Shown here piece after piece: positions 11,501-18,826 of a stretch of 64,000 bases of DNA. This DNA comes from Fragum whitleyi (Eukaryota > Mollusca > Bivalvia > Cardiida > Cardiidae). Under the pieces are notes generated by a model, which had not been told where the DNA came from, searched no databases, and worked only from the letters and a program-made list of their open reading frames with translations. Positions within the stretch are counted from its first letter, which is position 1; each line of letters opens with the position of its first letter. A program made the translations under genes and the position numbers. The DNA lies in contig OX411543.1 in the NCBI GenBank assembly GCA_948146395.1, positions 49,204,517-49,268,516 on the forward strand. The letters run 5' to 3'.

Positions 11501-14500
11501 TTTTTCAAGCCTGCATGAGAAACTGTGTTCATATTTGTTGAATTGGTGTGTTTGTGGCTTTCATTAATACATATCGACCAATACCAAATGACCATCATAA
11601 AAAGTCCCTTCTCGTAAATGAATTCTCTGAAAAAGTGGACATTTTTTTGCGAAAAATTGTTTCTTATTGAATCCAAAGTGTTAAAACCCATTAGAATCTT
11701 CTCAATGAGACGATTCTGATTGGTTCTAACACCATAGAATTCAGTAAGACTTAGGTGACAATGTACATTTGCTATCAAAATGACCTGTCTTATCTATCAC
11801 GAAATATTGTAATAAGCGACCATTCCCTTAAGCGACCGTTTTTTTGTGGTCCCCTAAGTGGTCGGTGAACACAAGTTTTACTGTACCATTTGAAGATCTG
11901 TTAAGATGCTATTAGGATGACATCATTTAAACAGGGACCTTATACATATTTAAGACATTGGGAACATCACTTGGCCATATCAGTAAACTGCAAAAGACCT
12001 CCGATGTATGTAATGCGGATGGGTATGTAACAAAATTATGCATTTTGTTAGGCAGAAACAGAAAAAAAACTAGCGCTGAAACAACCGGCACTTTCTTTAG
12101 ATATATACTTTCTACGGTAAATAACGGCTGAAAAATCTTAATATTTGAGAATGACAAATCATTCTCAAAAATTAAGATCATTTTTCAGAAACTTAAACCA
12201 GTACCATTGGCGACATCAAATGTTTTCACTCAAAGTTCCGGGTGCTTACGCTATTTTAACTGACGTCATCAGATTTTTACAAGGTTTTCCTGTACTTTTT
12301 AAAAATAGTCCGTCTATGTGCATCCGAGGTTGATTGTGAGATTGGTTGAGTGGTGTTCTGTATGATATTTAAAACAAAGGCTTTTTTTGATTGATGTTTG
12401 TCATAGAAGGCAAATGTGCCTATGTCAGATAAGATAAACCTATCCCTTTCCAAGTTTAAGCTCTACTTGATACTTACTGTTTTACAGTTATGGAGGATTT
12501 CATTCCAATGTGCCAAATACAGAAACTATTTTTATAACGATGGAGGGTTTGCTAATGATGTTGACATATACATCTATATCTGGTCTAGCTGCTGTATATA
12601 CAGAATATATCATGAAAAGACAGTACAAGGTAGATGTAAATTACTAAATAAACAACCCATTAGGAGGGTTAGTGCAAAACTGTTGTTATAAATGAGTAAA
12701 AGTTTTGCTCTTATCCCTTGATTTGCACATTTTTGCAGGGTAAGATGTAAACTCAAACTTCTATATTTGGCCTAGCTTCTGTATAAACCCAATATATCAT
12801 GAAAAGACAGTACAAGGTAGATGTAAATCACTGAAAATACAGCCCATTTGGAGGGATCAGTACAAAACTGTTATAGCCGCTGTCAAAGCGAAGTTGGTAG
12901 CGTGTTGGCCTGTCAATCAAGTGGTCCTGGGTTCCATGCCCAACAGCAGCACTCATTCTTTCCGACTATTTTTCTCTCACCAATAGGTTGATAATCATAG
13001 ACCTATGTGAGATAGTAGCTTGAGGCTAGGAAAGGATGTGATGGTTGTACTGGTAAGAGAAATACAAGGAATCCATTGTTAGGTGCTCTAGCTGCCGCGA
13101 TATATAACTGAAAAAATGTTGAAAGCTGTGTTAAACTCCATTTAATCAACAAAACTTATAAGTGCCTAGGAATAAGTAGAAACTTTTAATAGTTTTGCAC
13201 TTATCCCTTGTTTTGATCATTAGTGCTGTGTTTGATGCTAACTTACACTTCCACATCTGGCCTAGCTGCTGAACATCAAATATATCATGAAAAGGCAGTA
13301 GACAGCTACATGTCATTGAATATACAGCACATTTTGAGGGGTCAGCACAAAACTAAGCAAGTGCCTCACAAATAAGTTTCCATTTCTTTTTCTAATTTAG
13401 CCATTACTTTGAAAACTTTTTACATGCTTCTGTGACCATCATATATATATATATAATACATACTTGTGTTTTGTATGAAAAAAAATATTAACAAGGTTGC
13501 GGAATTGATAATTGTCGAGGCTCTGACGAGACAATAAACAACTCCAACAACCGAATTGGATATTTTTTCGTACAATAAAATTAATTATGTATTATTTGTA
13601 TCTTATAACCTCTAATTGCCTTGTTTTTGTTGATGTTTCTAACAGAAAAGCAAATTTCTAGAAAACACTATGTATTGTTCTGCAAATATACATGTGATAT
13701 CAAAGAATATCATATGGGATGTTATCACACAGATATTTTTATAGTCATTTCAAGATAAATGTTCTAAGTTGTACATTATACTGAAATTGAGCGATACTCA
13801 TAATTGTATAAGATTACAAAACCTTATGAAATGTCATCGTCATCCGTCTGTCTGCATTTTTTGTCCCTGCTTCTAAAGATGGTAGTATATTGTTTTGTGC
13901 CTGCCAGTCCATCTGTCTGTGCACAAATTTTAACCAAAGCACTTAGAGCCACTTAGATACAATGTTCTTATGTTTCATTTTGTAGAAGATCTCATCAATT
14001 TGCAGCAATGAATACCAGAAACAAGATAATCAATCAAGGTCAAATTTCTGCAATAATTCCAAATTCTTAAAATCTGTGTAAGATACTCAGTTTATATGAG
14101 CTAAATTGGCATGTTGGTTCATCTCATTTTAACATATCTACTGATACTAAGATCAAGTTTGATGTGGCAAGATCAAGATTTTTCTTTTAGGTCAAACTTT
14201 TACAAATCTTTATGCATAGAGTTTTAGAAAGAATTCCAATTGCATCAAGTCTAGAGCAACAAGCTCATATTGGATATTATGATGGCTCTAATTGTACAGG
14301 TGCACAGGTGCATAGGTTTTGCAAGTCTGAGACTCGCAAATAAATACATGTAGTCAGGACTTTCAAAATTATTTGCTATGGGTCTTAGACCCTTAAGAGC
14401 TCAACTTCAGAAAAGAATTGAAGTCTGTTTTAAACAGTCTTCAATTCATTCTCAAGTCGATAGGTTCAAGTGTGTCCAACAATTCTTTCACCTTTAACCA

Positions 14501-17471
14501 GAGAGAGCCTTAGGTTTAAAAAGAGAAAAAAGTTGAAAGTTTAAAAAAATCTGTCAATTTTAAGTAGGGATTTTTAAATGTTATGCAAGGAACCCTTTGT
14601 TCCCATTTATCAAGGCCTTGGAACCTTGTTTTATTTTTGTCAGACCAAAGCCCTCTTAACATTTCTTGATGCTTGTGTTTCAGATGTCACTACATATACA
14701 AAACATGCTGTTATATACATATGGTGTCATCCTGAACCTCATATCTACATGGTGGAATAGGGAGACATCACATGACATGTCACATGACATCCTGGCGGGG
14801 TTTTCCATTTACACATGGATCATTGTATTGACCCAGGTAAGCTGAAATGGTTTTTAAACTCCTGCTTCAATAGACTTGGGCTTATTGATTTACTGGGCTT
14901 ATTGATTTACTAGTGTCTGTCTGTTCGCTTGTCTGCATTTCCCTGTAACTTCAACCTCACTTGTGTTACATAGCTGATATTTGATATGCAAATAGCTAAA
15001 CACAAGAGGCAACTGAGAAGGGTCATATCATCATATCACTAATATAGGTACATTGCTCATATTTTGAATGAGGGTAACTCTTATCGATACACATCATTTA
15101 ATGTCAATGTCACCTTGCAAAGTCAAGGTCTATGATCAATCTCAAACTTTGAAAAATTCCTGTTTCAGAGGTATTAGTGTTCAGGGTACACATCTTGTTT
15201 CCTCATACAACATTGTTTCAAGATATAATGATACCCCCGGGATATTGGTTTCACACCATTTGACTGTCCATCTGTAGACGTTTTTTGGTACCAGACTCTA
15301 TCTCAAGAGCGAGAGAGACCTACAATCATGAAACTTTGCACAATTGTTGCCCATAAACCAAGGAGGTGCCTTTTTGGGGTTCATGAAGGTCAAAGGTCAC
15401 AATTGAATTTTATCCTTTAACAGCTTACAGAACTGGGAAAAAGAGCTATTGGGTCCACTTTGAAACAGATCCAGTTTGTTTCTAAATTATTCCTTCTTTC
15501 GTGAATTTTTAGCTCGACTATTTGAATAATAGGGGGGCTATTCCAGTCACCCGGGCATCGGCGTCGGCATAATGCTTTGGTTAAGTTTTTACGTGCAAGT
15601 GTTTAAAATCTCTGTTTCTATTAAAGCTATTGCTTTGAAACTTTGCACATGCTTCTTTGACCATAATATCAGCCTCTAGACAAAGATTCAATACCCTGAT
15701 ATAGAATTTAGTGGAATTTTAACCCTTTTCGGACTTAGAAATCTTGGTTAAGGTTTTACGTGCAAATGTTGTTTATCTGTAATATTTCTGTTTCAATAAA
15801 AGCTATTGCTTTGAAACTTTACACATGCTTCTGTGACCATAATATCAGCCTCTAAACAAAGATTCAATACCCTGATATTGAATTTAGTGGAATTTTAACC
15901 CTTTTCGGACTAAAAAATCTTGGTTAAGTTTTTACATGCAAATGTTGTTTATCTGTAATATTTCTGTTTCTATAAAAGCTATTGCTTTGAAACTTTACAC
16001 ATGCTTCTGTGACCATAATATCACCCTCTTGACAAAGATTCATTACTCTGGTATTGAATTTAGTGGAATTTTAACCCTTTTCGGACTTAGAAATTCTTGG
16101 TTAAGTTTTTACGTGCAAATGTTGTTTATCTGTAATATTTCTGCTCTATAAAAGCTATTGCTTTGAAACTTTACACATGCTTCTGTGACCAAAATATCAC
16201 CCTCTTGACAAAGATTCATTACTCTGGTATTGAATTTAGTGGAATTTTAACCCTTTTCGGACTTAAAAATCTTGGTTAAGTTTTTACATGCAAATGTTGT
16301 TTATCTGTAATATTTTTGTTTCTATAAAAGCTATTGCTTTGAAACTTTACACATGCTTCTGTGACCATAATATCACCCTCTTGACAAAGATTTAATACTC
16401 TGATATTGAATTCAGTGGAATTTTAACCCTTTTCGGACTTAGATATTCCTAGTTAATTTTTTACGTGCAAATGTTGTATATTAGTTATAGCTCTATTTCT
16501 ACCTAGGCTTTTGCTTCAAAACTTCACACATACTTCTGTTACCATGATATCAGCTTCTAAACAAAGATTAATTACTCTCATATTGAATTTCATAGAATTT
16601 TAACCTTTTTCAGACTCAGAAATTCTTGGTTAAGTTTTTTCGTGCAAATGTTGTACATCAGTGATATCTCTAATTCTAGTAAAGCTATTGTTTGGAAACT
16701 TTGCACATGCTTCTGTGATCATAATAACAGCCTCTTGACAAAGATTCAATTGTCTGGTATTGAATTTAGTGGATTTTTAACCCTTTTTGGACTTAGAAAT
16801 CTTGGTTAAGTTTTTACGTGCAACTGATGTACATCTGTATCTACTAAAGCTGTTGCTTGGAAACTTTACACATGCTTCTTTGACCATAATATTAGCCCAC
16901 AGAACAGATTCATTACTCTGATATTTAATTTAGTGGAATTTCAACCCTTTTTCCAACTTAAAAATCTTGGTTATGTTTTTATGTGGAACTGTTTTATGTT
17001 AGTTGTATCTCTTCTCCTACTAAAGCTATTTCTTTGAAACTTTGCACATGCTTCTGTGGCCATAATATCAGCCTCTAGACAAAGATTCTTTTCTCTTGAC
17101 TTAAATTGTATTGAATTTCCAATGTCGATATTGATTTGCTGTTACTATCCAGCACTAGGAATAGTCGAGCTTTGCTGTCCTCTGACAGCTCTTGTATTTC
17201 TAAATGCTAAAAGAGCTTAAGATAGTTTTATTCTCACAAAAATTAAGCCTTCTTTATATAGACTATCTATTCTATTTTGTAGGCCTCCAATGGACTGATA
17301 ATGTCAGTGGTGATGAAACACGGCAGCAATATAACGAGATTGTTTATCATTTCTGGTGCAATGCTTATGTCCACTCTGCTATCAGTATTTGTACTTGGTA
17401 CTGTTATAAATATATCTTTCATCATGGCAGCTGTTCTGGTGGTTCTGGCCATTTACTTGTATAATCACTGA
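2488..17471 (+). CDS. SLC35A4: SLC35A4, probable UDP-sugar transporter family protein (8 coding exons, complete)
   Basis: Coding exons 2488-2582, 4105-4210, 5715-5885, 6372-6430, 8234-8296, 12488-12629, 14684-14836 and 17283-17471 join in phase to 978 bases, 325 residues plus stop; the human protein is about 324. All introns are GT-AG. Landmarks typical of SLC35A4: WTLML near residue 24, a DGKLPF/ELTK block (about 47-67), MDPTTYQVLSNLKI (about 118-131), VYTEYIMKRQ in exon 6, QNMLLYTYGV in exon 7 and ASNGLIMSVVMKHGSNITRL opening exon 8. The profile is that of a multi-pass (about ten helices) Golgi or endomembrane protein of the drug/metabolite transporter superfamily. The start was chosen as the first ATG after an in-frame stop at 2470-2472. 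Substrate is unproven for the family. Intron 5 and its flank hold three decayed copies of exon 6. I know the mammalian coding sequence as intron-free, so eight exons is a marked difference. Confidence 0.95.
3049..3239. repeat. Palindromic element sharing ends with 286-561
   Basis: Ends are GGGACAACTTATTTCTGACC and the inverted GTCAGAAATAAGTTGGC. The centre holds TATCAACTATTAGAATAG facing CTATTCTGATAGTTGA. It abuts the right half of a TTAA element (3240-3385) and probably inserted into it. Confidence 0.75.
3240..3385. mobile_element. Right part of a TTAA-flanked MITE (CCCTTGTCATGCTGA family)
   Basis: It ends in TTTATTCAGCAGGACAAGGG followed by TTAA, the right terminus of the family seen whole at 51465-51711 and 8329-8576. 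The left part is missing or displaced by the palindrome at 3049-3239. A further inverted terminus (CCTTGTCATGCTGAATAAA) lies at about 3490-3508. Confidence 0.6.
3655..4075. repeat. Interspersed repeat with an ATTGAAGACT/AGTCTTCAAT hairpin
   Basis: Blocks such as CCCATAGACTC, the hairpin around TTTAAACAGTCTTCAAT and the following AAGTTAAGCCCC recur at 14300-14510 and, shorter, at 55385-55475. No protein similarity recognised; non-coding dispersed repeat of unknown class. Confidence 0.55.
4105..4210 (+). CDS. SLC35A4: SLC35A4 coding exon 2
   Basis: Acceptor TTTTCAG before 4105, donor GTATGC at 4211. Residues 32-67, including the YGSFSILVNLSKVDGKLPF loop and ELTK. Confidence 0.93.
4245..4403. 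mobile_element. Small MITE with AACTGACAGCCC ends
   Basis: AACTGACAGCCC at the left faces GGGGCTGTCAGTT at the right, about 160 bases in all, with an internal TA dinucleotide run near 4269-4284. It starts 35 bases after the donor of SLC35A4 exon 2. Confidence 0.6.
4774..4999. mobile_element. TTAA-type MITE with altered TTAC/GTAA flanks
   Basis: Left end CCCTTGTCAAGCCGATTCC and right end ATCAGCATGACAAGGG match the 51465-51711 family, as does the inner GCCTGCACATATGTGCAGTC palindrome. The flanking tetranucleotides now read TTAC and GTAA, so at least one has mutated. Confidence 0.7.
5405..5679. mobile_element. MITE with GTGACCC...GGGTCAC ends
   Basis: Ends GTGACCCGTCACATTTAAAGG and inverted CCTTTTTGGCATGATGGGTCAC; an inner hairpin pairs GTCGACCCTTGTCAGAC with GACTAGGGTCGAC. 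It lies 35 bases upstream of SLC35A4 exon 3. Relatives: 26964-27214, 32655-32765 and a decayed one near 24660-24906. Confidence 0.7.
5715..5885 (+). CDS. SLC35A4: SLC35A4 coding exon 3
   Basis: Acceptor TTTCAG before 5715, donor GTAAGT at 5886. Residues 68-124; contains AVLYMINNNLGLHMQ and ends in MDPTTYQ, the best conserved block of the family. Confidence 0.95.
6372..6430 (+). CDS. SLC35A4: SLC35A4 coding exon 4
   Basis: Acceptor TTATTTCAG, donor GTAATT at 6431. Residues 125-143 (VLSNLKIATTGLLYRVIIK) plus two bases of codon 144; continues the nucleotide-sugar-transporter QVLSNLKI signature. Confidence 0.95.
6449..7112. repeat. Long fold-back with separated arms
   Basis: The left arm at 6449-6522 (GTACAATTCCAGAATTGTCC and CAAAGTAAGAATTTTT) is matched inverted at 7048-7112 (GGACAATTCCGGAATTGTAC, AAAAATTCCTACTTTG), leaving about 525 bases between. 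Related CTTTGCGCAAGG and ACAATTC blocks also occur at 6955-7050, so the spacer contains further copies. Confidence 0.55.
7113..7762. other. Intron 4 remainder of SLC35A4, nothing recognised
   Basis: AT-rich intron sequence without a convincing exon, terminal inverted repeat or tandem array. Short poly-A stretches only. Confidence 0.4.
7763..7995 (+). mobile_element. SINE fragment (body and tail, head lost)
   Basis: It keeps the B-box-like GGGTTCAATTTC, the middle TTGATAATCATAGACCT and GAGGCTAGGAAAGGAT blocks, and the tail AAAGCGGCGTAAAACTGCC followed by CAATCAATC. This is the family seen whole at 12872-13156. Confidence 0.75.
8091..8213. repeat. Fold-back element with CCCTG...CAGGG ends
   Basis: CCCTGCCTTCAGGATG at the left faces CATCCTGAACACAGGGCG at the right, with a central GCATGTGTACTTACATGC palindrome. 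It ends 20 bases before SLC35A4 exon 5. Same family as 17492-17618, 17619-17764, 22859-22992 and a looser one at 36535-36662. Confidence 0.75.
8234..8296 (+). CDS. SLC35A4: SLC35A4 coding exon 5
   Basis: Acceptor ATATTTCAG, donor GTAGGT at 8297. Codes KLTNYQWLALVLLMLAGVCD, a transmembrane helix. Hemmed in by a fold-back ending 20 bases upstream and a TTAA element starting about 30 bases downstream. Confidence 0.93.
8329..8576. mobile_element. TTAA-flanked MITE (CCCTTGTCATGCTGA family)
   Basis: TTAA + CCCTTGTCATGCTGA at the left and TCATGACAAGGG + TTAA at the right give a 4-base target duplication typical of piggyBac-type elements. The inner palindrome CTGCACACATGTGCAG is shared with 51465-51711. 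Its length is about 245 bases and it has no coding capacity. Confidence 0.8.
8577..9422. other. Intron 5 stretch of SLC35A4 with a decayed mini-array element
   Basis: From about 9150 to 9420 it resembles a worn member of the GCCCC/GGGGC class (ATGCCTTGGCATTG, GGGGCGTATTGTTTTACC, CTGTCTGTCTG). The rest is unremarkable AT-rich intron; no exon seen. Confidence 0.45.
9423..10228 (+). mobile_element. Pearl/Helentron-associated-like element H1 (AGCTCACCTGAGC head)
   Basis: The head TTTTTAGCTCACCTGAGC folds on GCTCAAGGTGAGCTA. Then comes CGTCCGTCGTCAGTCG and a worn array of about 165-base units (GGCAGACAGCTTTCATATTT, ATCAAGACCC). Near the 3' end an inverted copy of the head (CAGGTGAGCAA) precedes a GGACCATCATGGTC hairpin and CTTGTT. 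No protein. Confidence 0.75.
10446..10700. repeat. Dispersed repeat, copy 1 of 2
   Basis: The block from AAAAAGTCCCTTCTCGTAAA to CAAAATGACCTGTCTTA is nearly identical to 11588-11795. It has a central hairpin (AACCCATTAGAATC facing GATTCTGATGGGTT). The near identity suggests two recent insertions of one element. Confidence 0.75.
10748..10880 (+). pseudogene. Decayed copy A of SLC35A4 exon 6
   Basis: It can be read as MLTYTAISSLEAVYNKYIMK and then G-Q-stop, against MLTYTSISGLAAVYTEYIMK in exon 6. Downstream intron sequence (GGAGTCAGCACAAAAC) is also shared with the copies at 12740 and 13233. There is no usable donor and a stop follows the Q codon. Confidence 0.7.
10999..11227. mobile_element. 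MITE with GAGCCTGTGTGTGACA ends
   Basis: GAGCCTGTGTGTGACATTTTC at the left and GAATTGTCACACACAGGCTC at the right are inverted repeats, extended by AACAATTT/AAATTGTT. The centre has a TGGTCAGTTTGTGCATC / CAGTCTGACCA pair. About 230 bases, non-coding. Confidence 0.8.
11588..11795. repeat. Dispersed repeat, copy 2 of 2
   Basis: Near-identical to 10490-10698 with one or two visible differences (GGTTCT block). Followed by an AAGCGACC/GGTCGGTGAACACAAG stretch that is the end of another dispersed repeat, also hinted at 18760-18830 and 20150-20190. Confidence 0.75.
12128..12188. repeat. 61-bp palindrome
   Basis: CTGAAAAATCTTAATATTTG and its inverted partner flank GAGAATGACAAATCATTCTC. Located in SLC35A4 intron 5; likely a short palindromic MITE remnant. 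Confidence 0.7.
12488..12629 (+). CDS. SLC35A4: SLC35A4 coding exon 6
   Basis: Acceptor TGTTTTACAG, donor GTAGAT at 12630. Residues 165-212, ending SISGLAAVYTEYIMKRQYK. The only intact copy among four related sequences. Confidence 0.94.
12740..12871 (+). pseudogene. Decayed copy C of SLC35A4 exon 6
   Basis: It reads SIFGLASV-stop-TQYIMKRQYK followed by GTAGATGTAAATCAC, so the donor and flanking intron are copied as well as the coding part. The first half of the exon (YGGFHSN block) and the acceptor are missing. It starts about 110 bases after the true exon 6. Confidence 0.8.
12872..13156 (+). mobile_element. tRNA-derived SINE, near full length
   Basis: The 5' part resembles a tRNA gene: an A-box-like TGGTAGCGTGTTGG at 12895-12908 and a B-box-like GGTTCCATGCC at 12930-12940. 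A body of about 190 bases follows (TTGATAATCATAGACCTATG, GAGGCTAGGAAAGGATGTGA, AATCCATTGTTAGGTGCTC) and a tail GTTAAACTCCATTTAATCAA. Sister copies, mostly headless: 7763-7995, 32050-32205, 42955-43235, 52230-52400, 54495-54680, 60100-60260. It separates decayed exon copies C and D. Confidence 0.85.
13233..13355 (+). pseudogene. Decayed copy D of SLC35A4 exon 6
   Basis: LTYTSTSGLAA is followed by a frame break; IYHEKAV then continues in a shifted frame. The downstream intron block (GAGGGGTCAGCACAAAAC) is retained. No acceptor and no donor. Confidence 0.75.
13357..14290. other. SLC35A4 intron 6 sequence, worn repeats
   Basis: Includes a TA run (13440-13456), a fragment around TGTCGAGGCTCTGACGAGACA (13515) and, from about 13830, a worn element of the CCGTCTGTCTG class that resembles 11290-11520 (TTAGATACAATGTTCTTATG block). 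No exon. Confidence 0.45.
14290..14510. repeat. Second copy of the 3655-4075 repeat
   Basis: Shares the CTCGCAAATAAATACATG-like segment, the 'CCTTAAGAGCTCAACTTC' line and the ATTGAAGTCTGTTTTAAACAG hairpin with 3655-4075. It ends some 170 bases before SLC35A4 exon 7. Confidence 0.55.
14684..14836 (+). CDS. SLC35A4: SLC35A4 coding exon 7
   Basis: Acceptor TGTGTTTCAG, donor GTAAGC at 14837. 51 codons from MSLHIQNMLLYTYGVILNL to ILAGFSIYTWIIVLTQ. Confidence 0.95.
14837..15505. other. SLC35A4 intron 7, left part, worn repeat
   Basis: Contains GTGTCTGTCTGTTCGC and AAGGTCAAAGGTCAC stretches typical of decayed array elements. No ends could be defined. Confidence 0.4.
15506..17195 (+). mobile_element. 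Pearl/Helentron-associated-like element H2 (AGCTCGACTA head, ~174-bp array)
   Basis: Head TTTTTAGCTCGACTATTTG, then GGCATCGGCGTCGGC, then about nine tandem units of roughly 174 bases (ACACATGCTTCTGTGACC, TTTTAACCCTTTTCGGACTT). The inverted head AATAGTCGAGCTTTG precedes a GCTGTCCTCTGACAGC hairpin and CTCTTG. It ends about 88 bases before SLC35A4 exon 8. Longest intact-looking member here. Confidence 0.85.
17283..17471 (+). CDS. SLC35A4: SLC35A4 coding exon 8 (stop)
   Basis: Acceptor TATTTTGTAG; 62 codons and a TGA stop. Carries the C-terminal KHGSNITRLF block and the last two membrane helices. The 3' end of the transcript was not placed; an AATAAA at 17643 lies inside a repeat. Confidence 0.95.
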   Translation, partial: ASNGLIMSVVMKHGSNITRLFIISGAMLMSTLLSVFVLGTVINISFIMAAVLVVLAIYLYNH

Positions 17472-17491
17472 AATTACCAAACCAATCTAGT

Positions 17492-17618
17492 GTTCAGGAT
17501 GACAAAACTGTACAAACTGTTTGCAAATTATACCCTGCTTTGTGCACAAGTGCACATGCAAAACGGGGTATAATTTGCAAACAGTTTTTAACTCTTTAGC
17601 ATCCTAAATGCAGGGCAG
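17492..17618. repeat. Fold-back element (GTTCAGGATG family)
   Basis: GTTCAGGATGACAAAACTG faces a worn AGCATCCTAAATGCAGGG; inside, ACTGTTTGCAAATTATACCC is repeated inverted around CAAGTGCACATG. Begins 20 bases after the SLC35A4 stop codon, so it may be part of the 3' UTR. Confidence 0.75.
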
Positions 17619-17764
17619 TCTACTGTTCAAGATGAAAACATTAATAAAAAAAAAAGCAAAATGATTGAAAAGTGTAGCCCAACTTCACATGTGTTTTCGC
17701 ATGCAAAGTGGAATAAAATTTCTAAACATTTGCAAATGCCTTTGTATCCTGAATGCAGGGCAGT
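17619..17764. repeat. Fold-back element, second, back to back
   Basis: Begins CTACTGTTCAAGATGAAAAC and ends GTATCCTGAATGCAGGGCAG, so it shares ends with 17492-17618; the middle (CACATGTG, GCATGCAAAGTGG) is more worn. Confidence 0.6.
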
Positions 17765-17862
17765 TAATAAAGATTTTGTTATCACCCATTTTAACCCTTA
17801 TTCTGCTGAAGTCAATTCTATTTTCAAGCAAACCACAAAATTTGGGGACATTTAAATCAGTC

Positions 17863-18026
17863 TTAAGGTAGTGGACCAGTAATAGTTCCACAACATTTGG
17901 ACCTCATGAACTTTCACAATGTTGACCGAGGTTTCCTAATGAAAATCATTAGGAAACCTCGGTTAACACAGTTAAAGTTTATTACCTCCAAAACATTGCA
18001 GAACTATTATGGGTCCACTACCTTAA
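17863..18026. repeat. 160-bp palindromic MITE (TTAAGGTAGTGGACC ends)
   Basis: Ends TTAAGGTAGTGGACC and GGTCCACTACCTTAA are exact inverted repeats. The centre GAGGTTTCCTAATG facing CATTAGGAAACCTC is also exact. A second member is at 60470-60633. Confidence 0.9.
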
Positions 18027-18263
18027 TCAGTATTCTCTCCTATGTTGATTAAAAAATAGCAGACAATGTAGGCTTAAATCAAGCTGTACATCTATGCAGC
18101 CTTATCTTAGTATTGTGTACCTTGTCTGTTTGAGCTAATAGGAATATGTGATGAACAGCTTGAAAATGGTTAAGATTTGATGTAAACTTGCATTTTTTAT
18201 AGAAAAATAATAGAAAGTGAATGTTTACAAGTGATTTAGCCACAACCAGCTATATTTCTAACT

Positions 18264-18697
18264 GGGCCTTCTCTCAGGGTCGCCATTTGCCAAATGCAAA
18301 AATGAAATGAATTTGGCTATAAAAAAATGAAATCGGCGAAATGACTAGTGACAAAAAAATCTGAATTTTGACCCATCAGCAATTATTGATTTTGACATAG
18401 GCTCAGAGGATATTGTGTCACAAGTGACTGTCAATTAATTGTCGCAAAAGGCAATGTGTGTCAACTAGTAACCTCTTGGCTACCCATAACACGTCTGTGA
18501 TTGTTTACAAAAATTAACTACCAATTATATGTTACTTGACATTTAAATACGATCCCCCTGGATGATGAGCTTTATAAAAGGAACATAAGATTTTAGCAAG
18601 CACAGTTTTTCGAAGAAAATGGGTCCAAATTTGGCTCCATTTTTTTTTTTATTTGGCAAAAGTGTTGACGAAAAGAAATTCAGTCCAGAGAAGGCCC
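18264..18697. mobile_element. Possible TIR element (GGGCCTTCTCT ends)
   Basis: GGGCCTTCTCT at 18264 is matched by AGAGAAGGCCC ending at 18697. The interior is unique here, with a poly-T run and TTTGCCAAATGCAAAAATG; the block ATTTGGCAAAAG near the right end is an inverted echo. No open frame. Confidence 0.5.
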
Positions 18698-18826
18698 TGC
18701 TAACCTTATAAACTGTATCAGCTTTGCCTGCTTGTATTATAGTCTATTACATGTACAGTCAATCTTGCTTGAGAGACCATGTCTATCAAGTGACCATTTT
18801 TATTCAGTTACCGTTTTTAAAATCCC

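Noticed and set aside
10477..11778. Two similar minus-strand frames sharing MIANVHCHLSLTEFYG-like residues
   Set aside because: The similarity comes from a duplicated non-coding repeat with a central hairpin; no start, splice or family support.
12416..12691. Plus-strand open frame overlapping SLC35A4 exon 6
   Set aside because: It uses the wrong frame; the exon reads YGGFHSN...MKRQYK in another frame, in phase with its neighbours.
12872..12950. Functional tRNA gene
   Set aside because: A- and B-box-like sequences are present but there is no foldable acceptor stem, and the body continues as a SINE found in other copies.
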